Of a DNA stretch of 64,000 nucleotides, positions 9,676 to 19,200 are shown one piece after another (within the stretch, counting starts at the first letter, position 1; every line of letters starts with the position of its first letter). The stretch is from M30B19 sp041741535 (GTDB taxonomy: Bacteria > Planctomycetota > Planctomycetia > Pirellulales > Pirellulaceae). A model generated the notes under the pieces. That model did no database searches. It saw nothing but the letters and a program-made list of their open reading frames with translations, and was not told where the DNA came from. The DNA is taken from contig JBGSJV010000194.1 in assembly GCA_041741535.1 (NCBI GenBank), forward strand, positions 1 to 64,000. The letters are read 5' to 3'. The translations under genes and the position numbers were made by a program.

Positions 9676-12600
9676 TTAAGAGCCGCTGTTGCGACGATAC
9701 TGGTTTCCCTTCGGAGCGGGCTTGGCGGGTTTGGGTTTATCCAAGTTGTATTGCAGAAATCCAACGCCCAGGAGTGAATCAATTCGTTGTTGCATTTCTT
9801 CGTTGCGTTGCAACTTTAGACGATGGGATTTGCCGCGAATAATGCGGCCATCCAGCAAGCGAATGACCAACTCCAACGGCAGGTCGCCCGGATAGCCGCG
9901 CAGAATCTGGTAGGCTTTTTCCGCGCCGTCTAGCCCATGACTCTCTTCGTCCAAATGCAGGCGAACGCCTGTGGTGAATTTTTCGTCCAGGCCTTCGATT
10001 GGGATCAATTGGTTCACGACCAAGTTGGCCTCATCGCCGCCGCGCCGATCCAACACGCCGCGAATGATGACGACACTATCGGCTTGAATCAGTGGTCCAC
10101 ACGTGGCATAGTCGGTCGGCCAGCAAATGCAACGGATCGAGCCTTCGACATCCTCTAAGTCGAACATGGCGTATTTGGTGGGTGCTCCTGGCTCGCGAAC
10201 CTTTTTGACATGGGCCATCTTGATGGAGGCGACCATGCCTCCCATAAAGACTTCTTCTCGGTCTTTGACACCGTCCAAATTCGTGGTGGTGTGCGAACAG
10301 AACTTGCGAAGTTTGTCTTGGAATTGGGCCAAGGGATGGCTCGATAAGTAATAACCCAAAACTTCTTTCTCGTGATTGAGACGGACCCGTTCGTCCCATT
10401 CCGGAATGTCTGGCAACACTACTTTGGCGACTTCCGCTTCGGGTTCGTCCATGTCGCCAAACAAGCTCAATTGGCCACTGCGGCGATCGGCGGCCGCGGA
10501 TTGACCCGCTTGTATGGCACGTTCCAGAACGGCTTCGATTTGACTCCGCCGCGCACCGAAGCAATCAAACGATCCGGACTTGAGCAAACTTTCGAGCGAC
10601 GATCGCGGGCACTCGCTCAAGGAAACGCGTTCGCAAAAATTGAAGATGTCCTTAAAAGGTCCTCCGTTGCGGAATTCACGGACGATGGCTTCGGCGGCCG
10701 TGCCGCCACAGCCTTTCACAGCGGACAAGGCAAACAGAATCGTGCCTTCATGGACGACAAACTCGACGGCCGGTGAGTTGACGCTGGGAGCGACCACCTT
10801 CACGTTCATCCGTTGGCAGTCTTCCAAGTGTTCAACCAACGAGTCTTTCTTGGTAAAGTTGCGTCCCGGAATATCGCCGGTCAACAACGCCGCCATGAAC
10901 TCGACCGGATAATGAGCCTTGAGATAGGCCGTTTGATACGCAATCAGGGCATAGGCCGTGGAATGCGACTTATTAAACCCATAGCCGGCAAACTTCAGAA
11001 TCATTTGCCAAAATTCTTCGACGTCCGATTTCTTCAATCCTTTCGCGACCGCTCCGCTGATGAACTGATCGTGATTGGCGGCAATGATCTTTTCTTTTTT
11101 CTTGCTGATGGCTTTGATGCATTTGTACGCATCAGGCAACTCTATTTCGCCCAACCGATTGAGGATCTGCATCACCTGTTCTTGGTAGACCATGACCCCG
11201 TGAGTTTCTTCCAGGATGTCTTTCAAGATCGGGTGCAAGTAATGGACGGCTTTTCGACCATGTTTGACTTCGATGTATTGCTGCACCATCCCGCCTTCCA
11301 AGGGACCGGGTCGGTACAGGGCGTTGGTGGCTATGATGTCATGGAAACCGTCGGGTTTCATTTTGGTGAGCAGATCGCGAATGCCACCGCTTTCCAACTG
11401 GAACACGCCTTTGGTTTCCCCGCGTTGCAACAGGGCATACGTGTCCGCGTCGTCCAGAGGAAACTTGAGTGGGTCGATGCGTTTGCCTGTGCTTTGTTCG
11501 ATCATGTCGATCGCGATTCGCAGGATGGTCAAGTTGCGGAGGCCCAAGAAGTCCATCTTCAGCAGGCCGGCCGCTTCGACATCCCCCATCGACCATTGGG
11601 TAATCACATCATCCTTGCCAGAAACCTTCGTCAATGGAACATATTCTGTCAGTGGTTTGTCGCTGATCACAACTGCTGCGGCGTGAGTACCAACATTCCG
11701 AGCCAGCCCTTCGAGCTTCATCGCAAAGTCGACCAATTCACGCACATCCGAATCTTGGTTGTAGGCGGTTTTGAGTTCTTCGCTTTGTGACAAGGCTTTT
11801 TCTAAAGTGATGCCGAGTTCCTCGGGGATCATTCCGGTAATGCGATTGACTTCGGGCAATGGTATGCCCAATGCTCGGCCGACGTCTTTGATTGCCGCAC
11901 GAGCAGCCATGGTACCAAAGGTCCCAATTTGAGCGACATTGGCTTCGCCATACTTTTCTTTGACGTAGCGGATCACTTCGCCGCGTCGATCTTTACAGAA
12001 GTCGATATCGATATCAGGAGCTTCGACGCGGCTTTCATCCAGAAATCGTTCGAATAGCAAGCCGTACTTGATCGGGCAAACGTGACTCATGTACAGAGCA
12101 TAACAAACCAGTGCGCCAACACCGCTGCCACGAGCCGTCGCCGGGATGCCGCGTTCGCGTCCATGTTGCACGAAGTCCCAGACAATCAAAAAGTAGTTGG
12201 GAAAGCCGAGTTTGCTGATGACCCGCAGTTCTCGATCCAGGCGCTCGGTCACGACCGAACTGAGTTCACCGCCTGGCATCATTTCTTCGTTGCCGTCGTA
12301 GCGTTCGCGGAGTCCTTTCAAGCAGAGTTCGCGAAGGTAGTCGTCCGGGGTTTTATTGTCAGGTGGGTAGTAGACCGGGAAGTGACGCTTGCCCAACTCG
12401 AGGTCAATATCGACACGATCGGCAATTTCTTGACTGCGGGCGACGGCATCTTCCAGTCCCGTGAACTTGGAGTACATTTCTTCCGGACTTCGCAGGTGGT
12501 ATTCGTGTCCATCCATCTGCATGCGTTGGGAATCGGAGCGAAACTTGCCCGTGTTGATGCAGAGCATCACGTCTTGGGCCGCCCAATCACTTTGATCGAC

Positions 12601-13251
12601 ATAGTGGCAATCGCTGGTGGCCACCAAGGGCAGGCCCATCGAATTCGCCAGTTCCACGGAGCCTTGGAGCGCGAGTTTCTGAATTTCAACGCCATTGTTC
12701 ATGATCTCAATAAAGTACCGATCACCGAACAATTTATGGAACCAAGCGGCGACCTCGGCCGCTTCCGCCAAGTGTTTCTTTTCGTTCGGCTGTCCTTTGA
12801 GAATGGCTCGATTGAATTCGCTCGAGACACAGCCACTAAGGCAAATGATACCCTCATGGTGGGCCTCGAGCAGTTCTTTGTCGATTCGAGGTTTGAAATA
12901 AAATCCTTCAAGGCTGGCGGCGGAGGCCATTTTCACAAGGTTTTTGAAGCCAGTTTGATTTTGACAAAGTAGTGTCAGGTGATAGCTGTTGTCCTTGGAT
13001 GTTCCTCCACCTCGTTCGAAGCGACTGCCGGGAGCAATGTAGGCTTCGTAGCCAATAATCGGGTTGAGTCCCTCGTCGCGGCACGCTCGGTAGAACTCCA
13101 AGGCGCCGTGTAGATTTCCGTGGTCGGTAAGTGCCAGGGCATTCATGCCATGCTGTTTGGCTCGGGCGACCAGTTTCTTGATCGAGCCGGCCCCGTCCAA
13201 AAGGCTGTAATGGCTGTGGCAATGTAAATGAACAAAAGGTCGATTCGACAT
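9676..13251 (-). CDS. dnaE: DNA polymerase III alpha subunit
   Basis: Encodes 1191 residues, close to E. coli DnaE (1160). The ATG at 13251 is chosen because the protein then begins directly with the PHP-domain motif FVHLHCHSHYSLLDG; a frame extension to 13365 has no resemblance. The polymerase active site DIDIDFCKDRR and the following PDGFHDIIATNALYRPGP are intact, as is the helix-hairpin-helix region and a C-terminal OB fold (about residues 1020-1110). It is the replicative polymerase. The PHP histidines (HLHCHSH) are retained, so a metal-binding PHP domain is likely. Glycerate kinase follows 15 bases downstream. Confidence 0.97.
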   Translation of the reverse strand: MSNRPFVHLHCHSHYSLLDGAGSIKKLVARAKQHGMNALALTDHGNLHGALEFYRACRDEGLNPIIGYEAYIAPGSRFERGGGTSKDNSYHLTLLCQNQTGFKNLVKMASAASLEGFYFKPRIDKELLEAHHEGIICLSGCVSSEFNRAILKGQPNEKKHLAEAAEVAAWFHKLFGDRYFIEIMNNGVEIQKLALQGSVELANSMGLPLVATSDCHYVDQSDWAAQDVMLCINTGKFRSDSQRMQMDGHEYHLRSPEEMYSKFTGLEDAVARSQEIADRVDIDLELGKRHFPVYYPPDNKTPDDYLRELCLKGLRERYDGNEEMMPGGELSSVVTERLDRELRVISKLGFPNYFLIVWDFVQHGRERGIPATARGSGVGALVCYALYMSHVCPIKYGLLFERFLDESRVEAPDIDIDFCKDRRGEVIRYVKEKYGEANVAQIGTFGTMAARAAIKDVGRALGIPLPEVNRITGMIPEELGITLEKALSQSEELKTAYNQDSDVRELVDFAMKLEGLARNVGTHAAAVVISDKPLTEYVPLTKVSGKDDVITQWSMGDVEAAGLLKMDFLGLRNLTILRIAIDMIEQSTGKRIDPLKFPLDDADTYALLQRGETKGVFQLESGGIRDLLTKMKPDGFHDIIATNALYRPGPLEGGMVQQYIEVKHGRKAVHYLHPILKDILEETHGVMVYQEQVMQILNRLGEIELPDAYKCIKAISKKKEKIIAANHDQFISGAVAKGLKKSDVEEFWQMILKFAGYGFNKSHSTAYALIAYQTAYLKAHYPVEFMAALLTGDIPGRNFTKKDSLVEHLEDCQRMNVKVVAPSVNSPAVEFVVHEGTILFALSAVKGCGGTAAEAIVREFRNGGPFKDIFNFCERVSLSECPRSSLESLLKSGSFDCFGARRSQIEAVLERAIQAGQSAAADRRSGQLSLFGDMDEPEAEVAKVVLPDIPEWDERVRLNHEKEVLGYYLSSHPLAQFQDKLRKFCSHTTTNLDGVKDREEVFMGGMVASIKMAHVKKVREPGAPTKYAMFDLEDVEGSIRCICWPTDYATCGPLIQADSVVIIRGVLDRRGGDEANLVVNQLIPIEGLDEKFTTGVRLHLDEESHGLDGAEKAYQILRGYPGDLPLELVIRLLDGRIIRGKSHRLKLQRNEEMQQRIDSLLGVGFLQYNLDKPKPAKPAPKGNQYRRNSGS

Positions 13252-13692
13252 TCCATTTTCCTGCAATGTTCCGTGAATAATCGCGAACCCGGGGCATCCA
13301 AACCAGGCGCGTCGGGCGATTATACGACTTCCGGGGCCTCCCTCCAACAATAGGAGACGACGCAAAACAAAGGCGAATCACGCGGATGTCGCAGGATTAT
13401 TGAGTGAATGGCAACCGAAGGGACAAGCCGCCAGGGGACTAGCGACGTACATTGTTTCCCTTGGTGTTTGAGCCGCCAGGGGACTGGCGACGTACATTTC
13501 GTCAACGGCCCGCAGGGCAGGGCGGCGATTTCAAGTGGAGCGACTTTGTTGACCGTCAATATGAACTTGCGGTTAAATCGGGTGTCCTTTGTGGTGGAGC
13601 GTCACGATTTTGTATACAATGTTCGCTCGAGCTTGATTCCAAACTGCGGGATTGCCGCCGCAGCAATGGTGGTTCGAGAAAGGGAATGATCG
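13252..13692. other. Divergent intergenic stretch between dnaE and the HNH gene
   Basis: About 440 bases that should carry promoters for both dnaE (leftward) and the HNH gene (rightward). It holds the two 28-base direct repeats listed separately. An AGGGAA ribosome-binding site lies just before the HNH ATG. No gene features seen. Confidence 0.5.
13426..13498. repeat. Pair of 28-base direct repeats, each with a hairpin
   Basis: Two copies, 13426-13453 and 13471-13498, differ at one base (A/G). Each has a small hairpin (CGCCAG, loop GGGA, CTGGCG) followed by ACGTACATT. The A/G difference breaks one stem pair in the first copy. Similar hairpin-plus-tail elements occur elsewhere in the window, for example at 40713-40735. 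Confidence 0.8.
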
Positions 13693-14334
13693 ATGAGCAA
13701 TGGTTCGCACCGAGGGTCGCCGCTCGATGGAAGCGTGTTGGTCCTCAATCGATTCTACATGGCAATTCATGTCATTTCGGTTCGTCGTTCGTTGGTCTTG
13801 TTGTATCGCGACTTGGCCGAAGTCATCGATGTCGAAAACGGACAGTACTTCAACTACAGTTTCGAAAGTTGGTTGGAACTCAGTAGTCTGATGGCGGAAC
13901 ACGGGCAAGAGGACGATGTGATTCATAGCGTCCACTTTGCAATTCGTGTGCCGCGTGTGATGCGGTTGATGAACTACGACAAGGTTCCGCGTCAGACACT
14001 ACGCTTCAATCGTCGGAACCTGTTTGCCCGTGATGATCACACTTGCCAATATTGCGGCAACGTGTTTCCACTGAGCCAATTGAGCTTTGACCACGTGATT
14101 CCACGCTCGCGAGGTGGTGCGACCAGTTGGGATAATGTCGTGAGTTGCTGCTTGAGTTGCAACGGGCACAAGGGAGATCGTTTGCCGACCGAGGCGGGAA
14201 TGAAACTGCTGAAGAAACCCGTGCGACCGAAGCAGAACCCGTTGTTGCGGTTGAAGCTGGACAATCCGAAGTATGAAAGCTGGCGGTCGTTTATCTCGCC
14301 GGCGAATCTCGCCTTGGAAGTTGCGGGCGATTGA
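13693..14334 (+). CDS. HNH endonuclease family protein
   Basis: Encodes 213 residues. The C-terminal half carries an HNH zinc-finger nuclease core: Cys118-x2-Cys121 (TCQYCG), the Asp133-His134 pair in SFDHVIPRSRGG, Asn148, and Cys153-x2-Cys156 followed by NGHKGD. The N-terminal 100 residues (LNRFYMAIHVISVRRSLVLL) are typical of a widespread bacterial HNH family. No methylase or specificity gene is nearby, so this is not an obvious restriction system; a repair or general nuclease role is possible. AGGGAA precedes the ATG and a strong terminator follows the stop. Confidence 0.9.
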   Translation: MSNGSHRGSPLDGSVLVLNRFYMAIHVISVRRSLVLLYRDLAEVIDVENGQYFNYSFESWLELSSLMAEHGQEDDVIHSVHFAIRVPRVMRLMNYDKVPRQTLRFNRRNLFARDDHTCQYCGNVFPLSQLSFDHVIPRSRGGATSWDNVVSCCLSCNGHKGDRLPTEAGMKLLKKPVRPKQNPLLRLKLDNPKYESWRSFISPANLALEVAGD

Positions 14335-14338
14335 GTAA

Positions 14339-14378
14339 AGTCCGCCGGTCTACACGACGACCGGCGGACTCTTTTTTT
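14339..14378 (+). terminator. Rho-independent terminator of the HNH gene
   Basis: Perfect 12-bp stem (14339-14350 with 14359-14370), 8-base loop, followed by seven T. It lies 5 bases after the HNH stop codon. The minus-strand gene ends at 14545, about 170 bases away. Confidence 0.92.
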
Positions 14379-14488
14379 GAAGGTGATGAACCGGCACCTG
14401 CACGAATGTGCTGAAATACGAGCCTCTTTCCATTTCCAACTCGCGTCAAGTCGCATGGTCGATTGGGTACCCGCTCGATCATGCTTTT

Positions 14489-14506
14489 CTAACCGGTTAG
14501 CTCCCT
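14489..14506. repeat. 18-base repeat containing a 12-base palindrome (copy 1)
   Basis: CTAACCGGTTAG is a perfect palindrome followed by CTCCCT. A near-identical element (one base changed) occurs at 43601-43618, also downstream of genes. Its role is unknown. Confidence 0.6.
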
Positions 14507-14544
14507 GCGCTGGAGTAGAGTCGAAACATCGTCGGGATAGATGC

Positions 14545-15801
14545 TCAGTTCCCGCCGTATTTCTCGATTTGAATTTTGTCGAAGTCCGCGGTTCCGGTCC
14601 CGCCGAACATCCCGATTCGGACGATACCTTCGCGAGCGGCGACTGGGACACGGATGATCTTCGAATAGGGGCTCCAGCCTTTTGTGCCGCGGAAGGGACC
14701 AATGAATCCAAACCCCACTTCGGCGCGGTTTTCATCGTAAAACGTAATGGCAATCTGAGCCAATTGATTCTTGTCTGGTCCAACGGTGACGTTGGTTCCA
14801 CGATAGTTTCCGCTCAATCGAACTTGTTTGACTTGGCGACCATCGATGGCAAATCCTTGCATCAAGTGGGAAGCCTGGTTGTTCAGGTCGTTTTCAAAGC
14901 GAACAAAAGTTTGGCCGCTCGGAGCATCCGGCGCTTCGACCAACGTTCCCAGTCGTTGGTAGTACCAACCACGCACGTGACCTTGTTCGTCATTACCCTC
15001 TTCGAAATCGGGATTAAGCAAGGTCGGGTTGGCCGGGTCGGGCAAGAGTTCTCGCCTGTCCTCCGCGGCCCCGGTCATTGGCACAAACAAGGTTGGCTGT
15101 AAGGCTTTGCCTTCCAGTTTGCCGTCTTTCTTGGTCATGAGATACAACGTCTGCTGGTGCCGTTCGCCAACCGGAACGACAATTTGACCGCCTTCTTTCA
15201 ATTGATCAATCAAAGGTTGGGGAACGTTCTCGGGCGAGCAGGTAACGATGATTTTGTCGAATGGAGCGTGTTCCGGCCAACCCAAATAGCCATCGCCCAC
15301 TTTCGTAAAAACGTTCTGGTAATTTAATCGCTTCAGTGTTTCGGCCGCTCGCCGACCCAAGGGTTCGACAATTTCGATCGAATAGACGTCTTTGACCAAA
15401 GGGCTAAGAATCGCGGCTTGGAAGCCGCTGCCGGTGCCGATTTCGAGGACACGATCGGAGGGTTGTGGATCGAGAACTTCGGTCATGTAAGCCACGATGA
15501 ATGGCGAAGAGATTGTTTGGCCATCACCGATTGGCAGACCGGCATCGCGATACGCGTAGGGCTTCATGTCCGCCGGGACAAATTCGTGACGATCGGTTTT
15601 GCGAAAGACCTCGAGAACCTTCTCGCTTTTGATCCCAGCGCCCTTAAGAAACAGCCGGACCATCTGCTCCCGTTGTTCGGCGTAAGTCTCGCCAGTTGGG
15701 ATTTGTCCGTGGACGATGGAGACATGGCCGTTCAGGCAACCGAAGGCCAACAAACCACTAACCAAAACGAAAGCGAACTCGCGGAAACGCAGCTTTTGCA
15801 T
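14545..15801 (-). CDS. Secreted protein-L-isoaspartate O-methyltransferase-like protein with extra C-terminal domain
   Basis: Encodes 418 residues. The ATG at 15801 is chosen because it gives an export signal (basic start, hydrophobic residues 8-22, cleavage near Val-His-Gly). The PCMT domain (about residues 45-245) has the substrate-site TISSPFIVAYM and the SAM motif VLEIGTGSGFQAAIL, then GDGYLGWPEHAPFDKIIVT. PCMT repairs isoaspartyl residues, normally in the cytoplasm; here the signal points to the periplasm, where SAM supply is not obvious. The last 160 residues look like a beta-sandwich carbohydrate-binding-type domain (FDENRAEVGFGFIGPF). It is divergent from the DUF971 gene. Confidence 0.88.
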   Translation of the reverse strand: MQKLRFREFAFVLVSGLLAFGCLNGHVSIVHGQIPTGETYAEQREQMVRLFLKGAGIKSEKVLEVFRKTDRHEFVPADMKPYAYRDAGLPIGDGQTISSPFIVAYMTEVLDPQPSDRVLEIGTGSGFQAAILSPLVKDVYSIEIVEPLGRRAAETLKRLNYQNVFTKVGDGYLGWPEHAPFDKIIVTCSPENVPQPLIDQLKEGGQIVVPVGERHQQTLYLMTKKDGKLEGKALQPTLFVPMTGAAEDRRELLPDPANPTLLNPDFEEGNDEQGHVRGWYYQRLGTLVEAPDAPSGQTFVRFENDLNNQASHLMQGFAIDGRQVKQVRLSGNYRGTNVTVGPDKNQLAQIAITFYDENRAEVGFGFIGPFRGTKGWSPYSKIIRVPVAAREGIVRIGMFGGTGTADFDKIQIEKYGGN

Positions 15802-15932
15802 GATGATGGGAACTCCGTCGTGGTTTTTCGGCTTTCCTGGGTAGCCAAAACAGACCAAGCCTGTTTTGATTATAACATCGGCGAGGGGGCCGCGAGAGAC
15901 CAGTGGAACGCAGGGACGAGGAAACAACATTA

Positions 15933-16259
15933 ATGGACACGGTTCCGGTCGGGCTGGTGAAACAGGATGGTGGACGATCGCTGGAAATTCAGTGGAGCGA
16001 TGGCTGGACGCAGTCATTGACGGCTCGGCAGTTGCGGGACGGTTGCCCATGTGCAACTTGCCGAGAGAAACAGGCCGCTGACCGGAAGAAAACAAGTTCG
16101 GGCGTGAAGTTGCTTCAAATCGTCAGCGACGCGGAGTTGCAACCACTTACGGTGGTTCGGATGACACCGGCGGGCAATTACGCTTACAACATCCAGTTTA
16201 GCGATGGTCATAGCTCCGGCGTTTACACGTTGGAGCGATTGCGAGAGAGTTGTCAATGA
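15933..16259 (+). CDS. DUF971 (gamma-butyrobetaine hydroxylase-like N-terminal) protein
   Basis: Encodes 108 residues from the ATG at 15933; an extension to 15903 is possible. DUF971 features are SLEIQWSDGWTQSLTARQLR, the Cys cluster GCPCATCREKQ (about residues 38-48, CXCxxC), and the C-terminal YAYNIQFSDGHSSGVYTLERLR. This domain is found free-standing and near iron-sulfur and cofactor genes; its biochemical role is unclear and it may bind metal through the Cys cluster. The stop codon overlaps the start of the large permease gene (ATGA), so the two are translationally coupled. Confidence 0.88.
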   Translation: MDTVPVGLVKQDGGRSLEIQWSDGWTQSLTARQLRDGCPCATCREKQAADRKKTSSGVKLLQIVSDAELQPLTVVRMTPAGNYAYNIQFSDGHSSGVYTLERLRESCQ

Positions 16260-19200
16260 ATTTATGGTCCGTCATCATCAGCGGTTTGCGTCACTATTGG
16301 CAAGTGCATCTCGCGACATTGTTGGCCGTTGCCGTTACGACCGCCGTGCTGACGGGGGCCCTGTCGGTAGGCGACAGCATGCGCGGTTCGCTGCGTGACC
16401 TCACGTGGCAGCGGCTAGGACCAATTGACCACGTCGTGTTGTCCACGTCGATGATGGACCAAAAAGTGGCAGCCGATTGGGCGGCAACCCCAGAGTTTCA
16501 AACGGTATTTGAGCAATGCTGTCCGACGTTGCATTTTCCGACGGCGACCTTGGAAGTCGTCGAGCGTCCGGCCGGTCGTGTGGAGATCGCGAAATCGGCG
16601 ACGGCGAATCCTGCCTCGATGAATCGTGAGGGGCAGGCGGTCGATCGTTTGGCTTTGGACTGGACGTCGGTTGCCATCTGGGGTGTGGATGCCTCGTTTG
16701 CTCCGTTGCATTGGGGGCCCGAACCATTTCTCGTGCCTCAGGAAAATGAGATTGTCATCAATGCCACGGCTGCAAAGCGATTAGGCTTGCGAGCGACTGA
16801 TATAGGTACTTTGCTAACCGTTCGCATTGGCAAAGTCGCGGACGTGCCCGCCGAGAGTTTCCTAGCGACCAAACACGATGCGGTCACCTCGCTGCCGCGG
16901 CTCAAGCTTGTGGGCATTGTCCCTGACTTCGGTCTTGGTCGGTTGGGTTTGTCACCGAGTACGGAAGTCCCTGCGAATGTATTTATCGGTTTGGGAAATG
17001 CCCAGCGAGTGATTCCGGCAGCAACGCGTGAAAGTCGGGGCGATAGTCTTTTGGTAAATGCGTTGTTGCTCGGTCGCCAAGCAAGTCTGGGCCCAGCAAC
17101 CAAGGCTGCAGCGGACGTCGCGTTTCAGTCCTTTCGTCCATCGCTGTTGGATGCCGGTGTCAAGATCACGCATGTACAGCAAGGGACCTTGGACTACTAC
17201 AGTGTGTCGTCGTCGCGAATGATGATCGATGCATCGCAGCAGAAGTTATTGGAAGCGGCACTTGCGGGATTGAAACAACAATCGGTACTGACGTATTTGG
17301 CCAACGACATTCAATCGGCTGAAAGGTCGCTGCCGGGCATCCCGTTCTCGATGGTTAGTGCCTTGGAATCAAATGCGTCTTTCTCGTTCACGCTGATGGA
17401 CGGACGAACGGTGTCCGAATTGAAGCCAGGTGAAATCGTGCTCAACCGTTGGGCCGCCGAGGACTTGGGTCTGGAAGTCGGCGAGATGATTCGGATCCGG
17501 TATTACGAGCCCGAGACGGTGGACGCGGAAGAAGTGGAACGCGAGGCCGAATTTCGTTTGGTCGGGATTGCTGCATTGACCGCGCCTGTGCAACCCTATC
17601 GCAGCCAAGGTCGGCAGACAATTCCCGCCGAGTTCGCACAGGCGCCGACGACCGCGAACGATCCGTGGCTGACTCCCGAGGTTCCCGGAGTGACGGATGC
17701 GGTTTCGATCGATGCCTGGGATTTACCGTTTGAAACGGCCAGCAACATGCGGCCGCAAGATGACGACTATTGGGAAAACTACCGCACGACACCGAAAGGA
17801 TTTCTGGCGTTGTCCGATGGGCAAGCGTTGTGGTCCAGCAGGTTTGGGCAACTGACAAGTTATCGAATTCCCGCTGGGCAATTGTCGTTACCGGAGCTGG
17901 AGCAGCGCTTGGTCGATGCGATGTCCCAACAATGGTCAGACGCGGGGTTTCAAGTTCTCCCGGTGAAGATGCAAGGACTCATGGGCTCACAAGGTTCAAC
18001 ACCGTTTGATGTGCTGTTTTTATTGTTCAGTATGTTTGTGATGATCTCGGCGTTGTTGCTCTTGTTCTTGTTTGTTCGTTTAGGTTTGCAACAGCGGGCG
18101 AGAGAACTGGGGTTGTGGTTGGCCGTTGGATTTACTGCGACTCGAGTCGGCCGGTTGTGGTGGGCGGAGTCGGTTGTGGCATCGGTTGGGGGCGTGACCG
18201 TTGGGTCGATTGCCGGTGTTGCGTACGCAGGTTTGATGATTTGGTTATTGCGGACGGCTTGGGTGGGTGCGGTATCATCGCCGTTTTTGAATCTGCATTG
18301 GACCTGGCGCAGTATCGTGATCGGTAGTGTGGCCGGCTTGTTGGTGTCCGCATTGGTTATTCGTTGGTCAATTCGCCAAGCCGCGATCGTGCCCGCGCGC
18401 GCTTTGTTAGGTGGTCGCTGGGAGAGTGGAAGTGGCGCCAGTGGGCGGTCGCGTTGGTGGTTCCAGCCGATAACTTATCGGACCTTGTTGGTTCTCGCGA
18501 TTGGCACGTCCTTGGCTGGAATTGTGGCGACGGGCGATGCGCAAGCCATGGCATTTATGATGGGGGGGATGTTGGCGTTATTGGGAGTTTTGTCGTGGAT
18601 TTATGCTCGGTTGGTTCAGCCGGGCGCTGGCGATCAACTGACATGGTCCGATTTGGGGCGTTTGAATTTGGCGAGACAGCCGGGTCGGAGTCTGTTGATC
18701 ATCGGGCTCGTCGGAATCGCGACGTTTTTGATATTGGCGGTCTCGGCGTTTCGACTCAGTCCAACGGAGCGCGGAACGGCTGGGTTCGATTATGTGGTTC
18801 AGACCGACACGGGCATACTGCAGGATTTGAACTCAGCAGACGTTCGTCGGGATTGGTTGTCGCGCGACCAGGTCGAGAGCTCCGAAGACAACGCCACGTC
18901 GGAACTCCAAGTGTATGGGTTTCGCTTTCACGATGGGGAGCACGCCAGTTGCAATAACCCGTTTCAAGCCGGACAACCGCAAGTCTTGGGAGTTGCCGAT
19001 TCTTTTATAAACCGTTTTGAACAAACGGGAGTCAAGTCGTTTGCCTGGGTGGCCCACACCGCAAGCGACTCGGAAACCCGACAAAACCCTTGGCGGCTTT
19101 TAAACAACGAGGCTTCGGCAAATGCAATTCCAGTCGTGATCGACAAGAACACTGCGTGGTACAGTCTGAAGGTCTATTTGCCCGGCACTCGGTTCAAGAT

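Noticed and set aside
10813..11790. Long plus-strand open frame opposite dnaE (325 codons), and another at 12082-12972
   Set aside because: Both are antisense to a conserved polymerase. Their translations show no family motifs, low-complexity mirrors of the DnaE codons, and no ribosome-binding sites.
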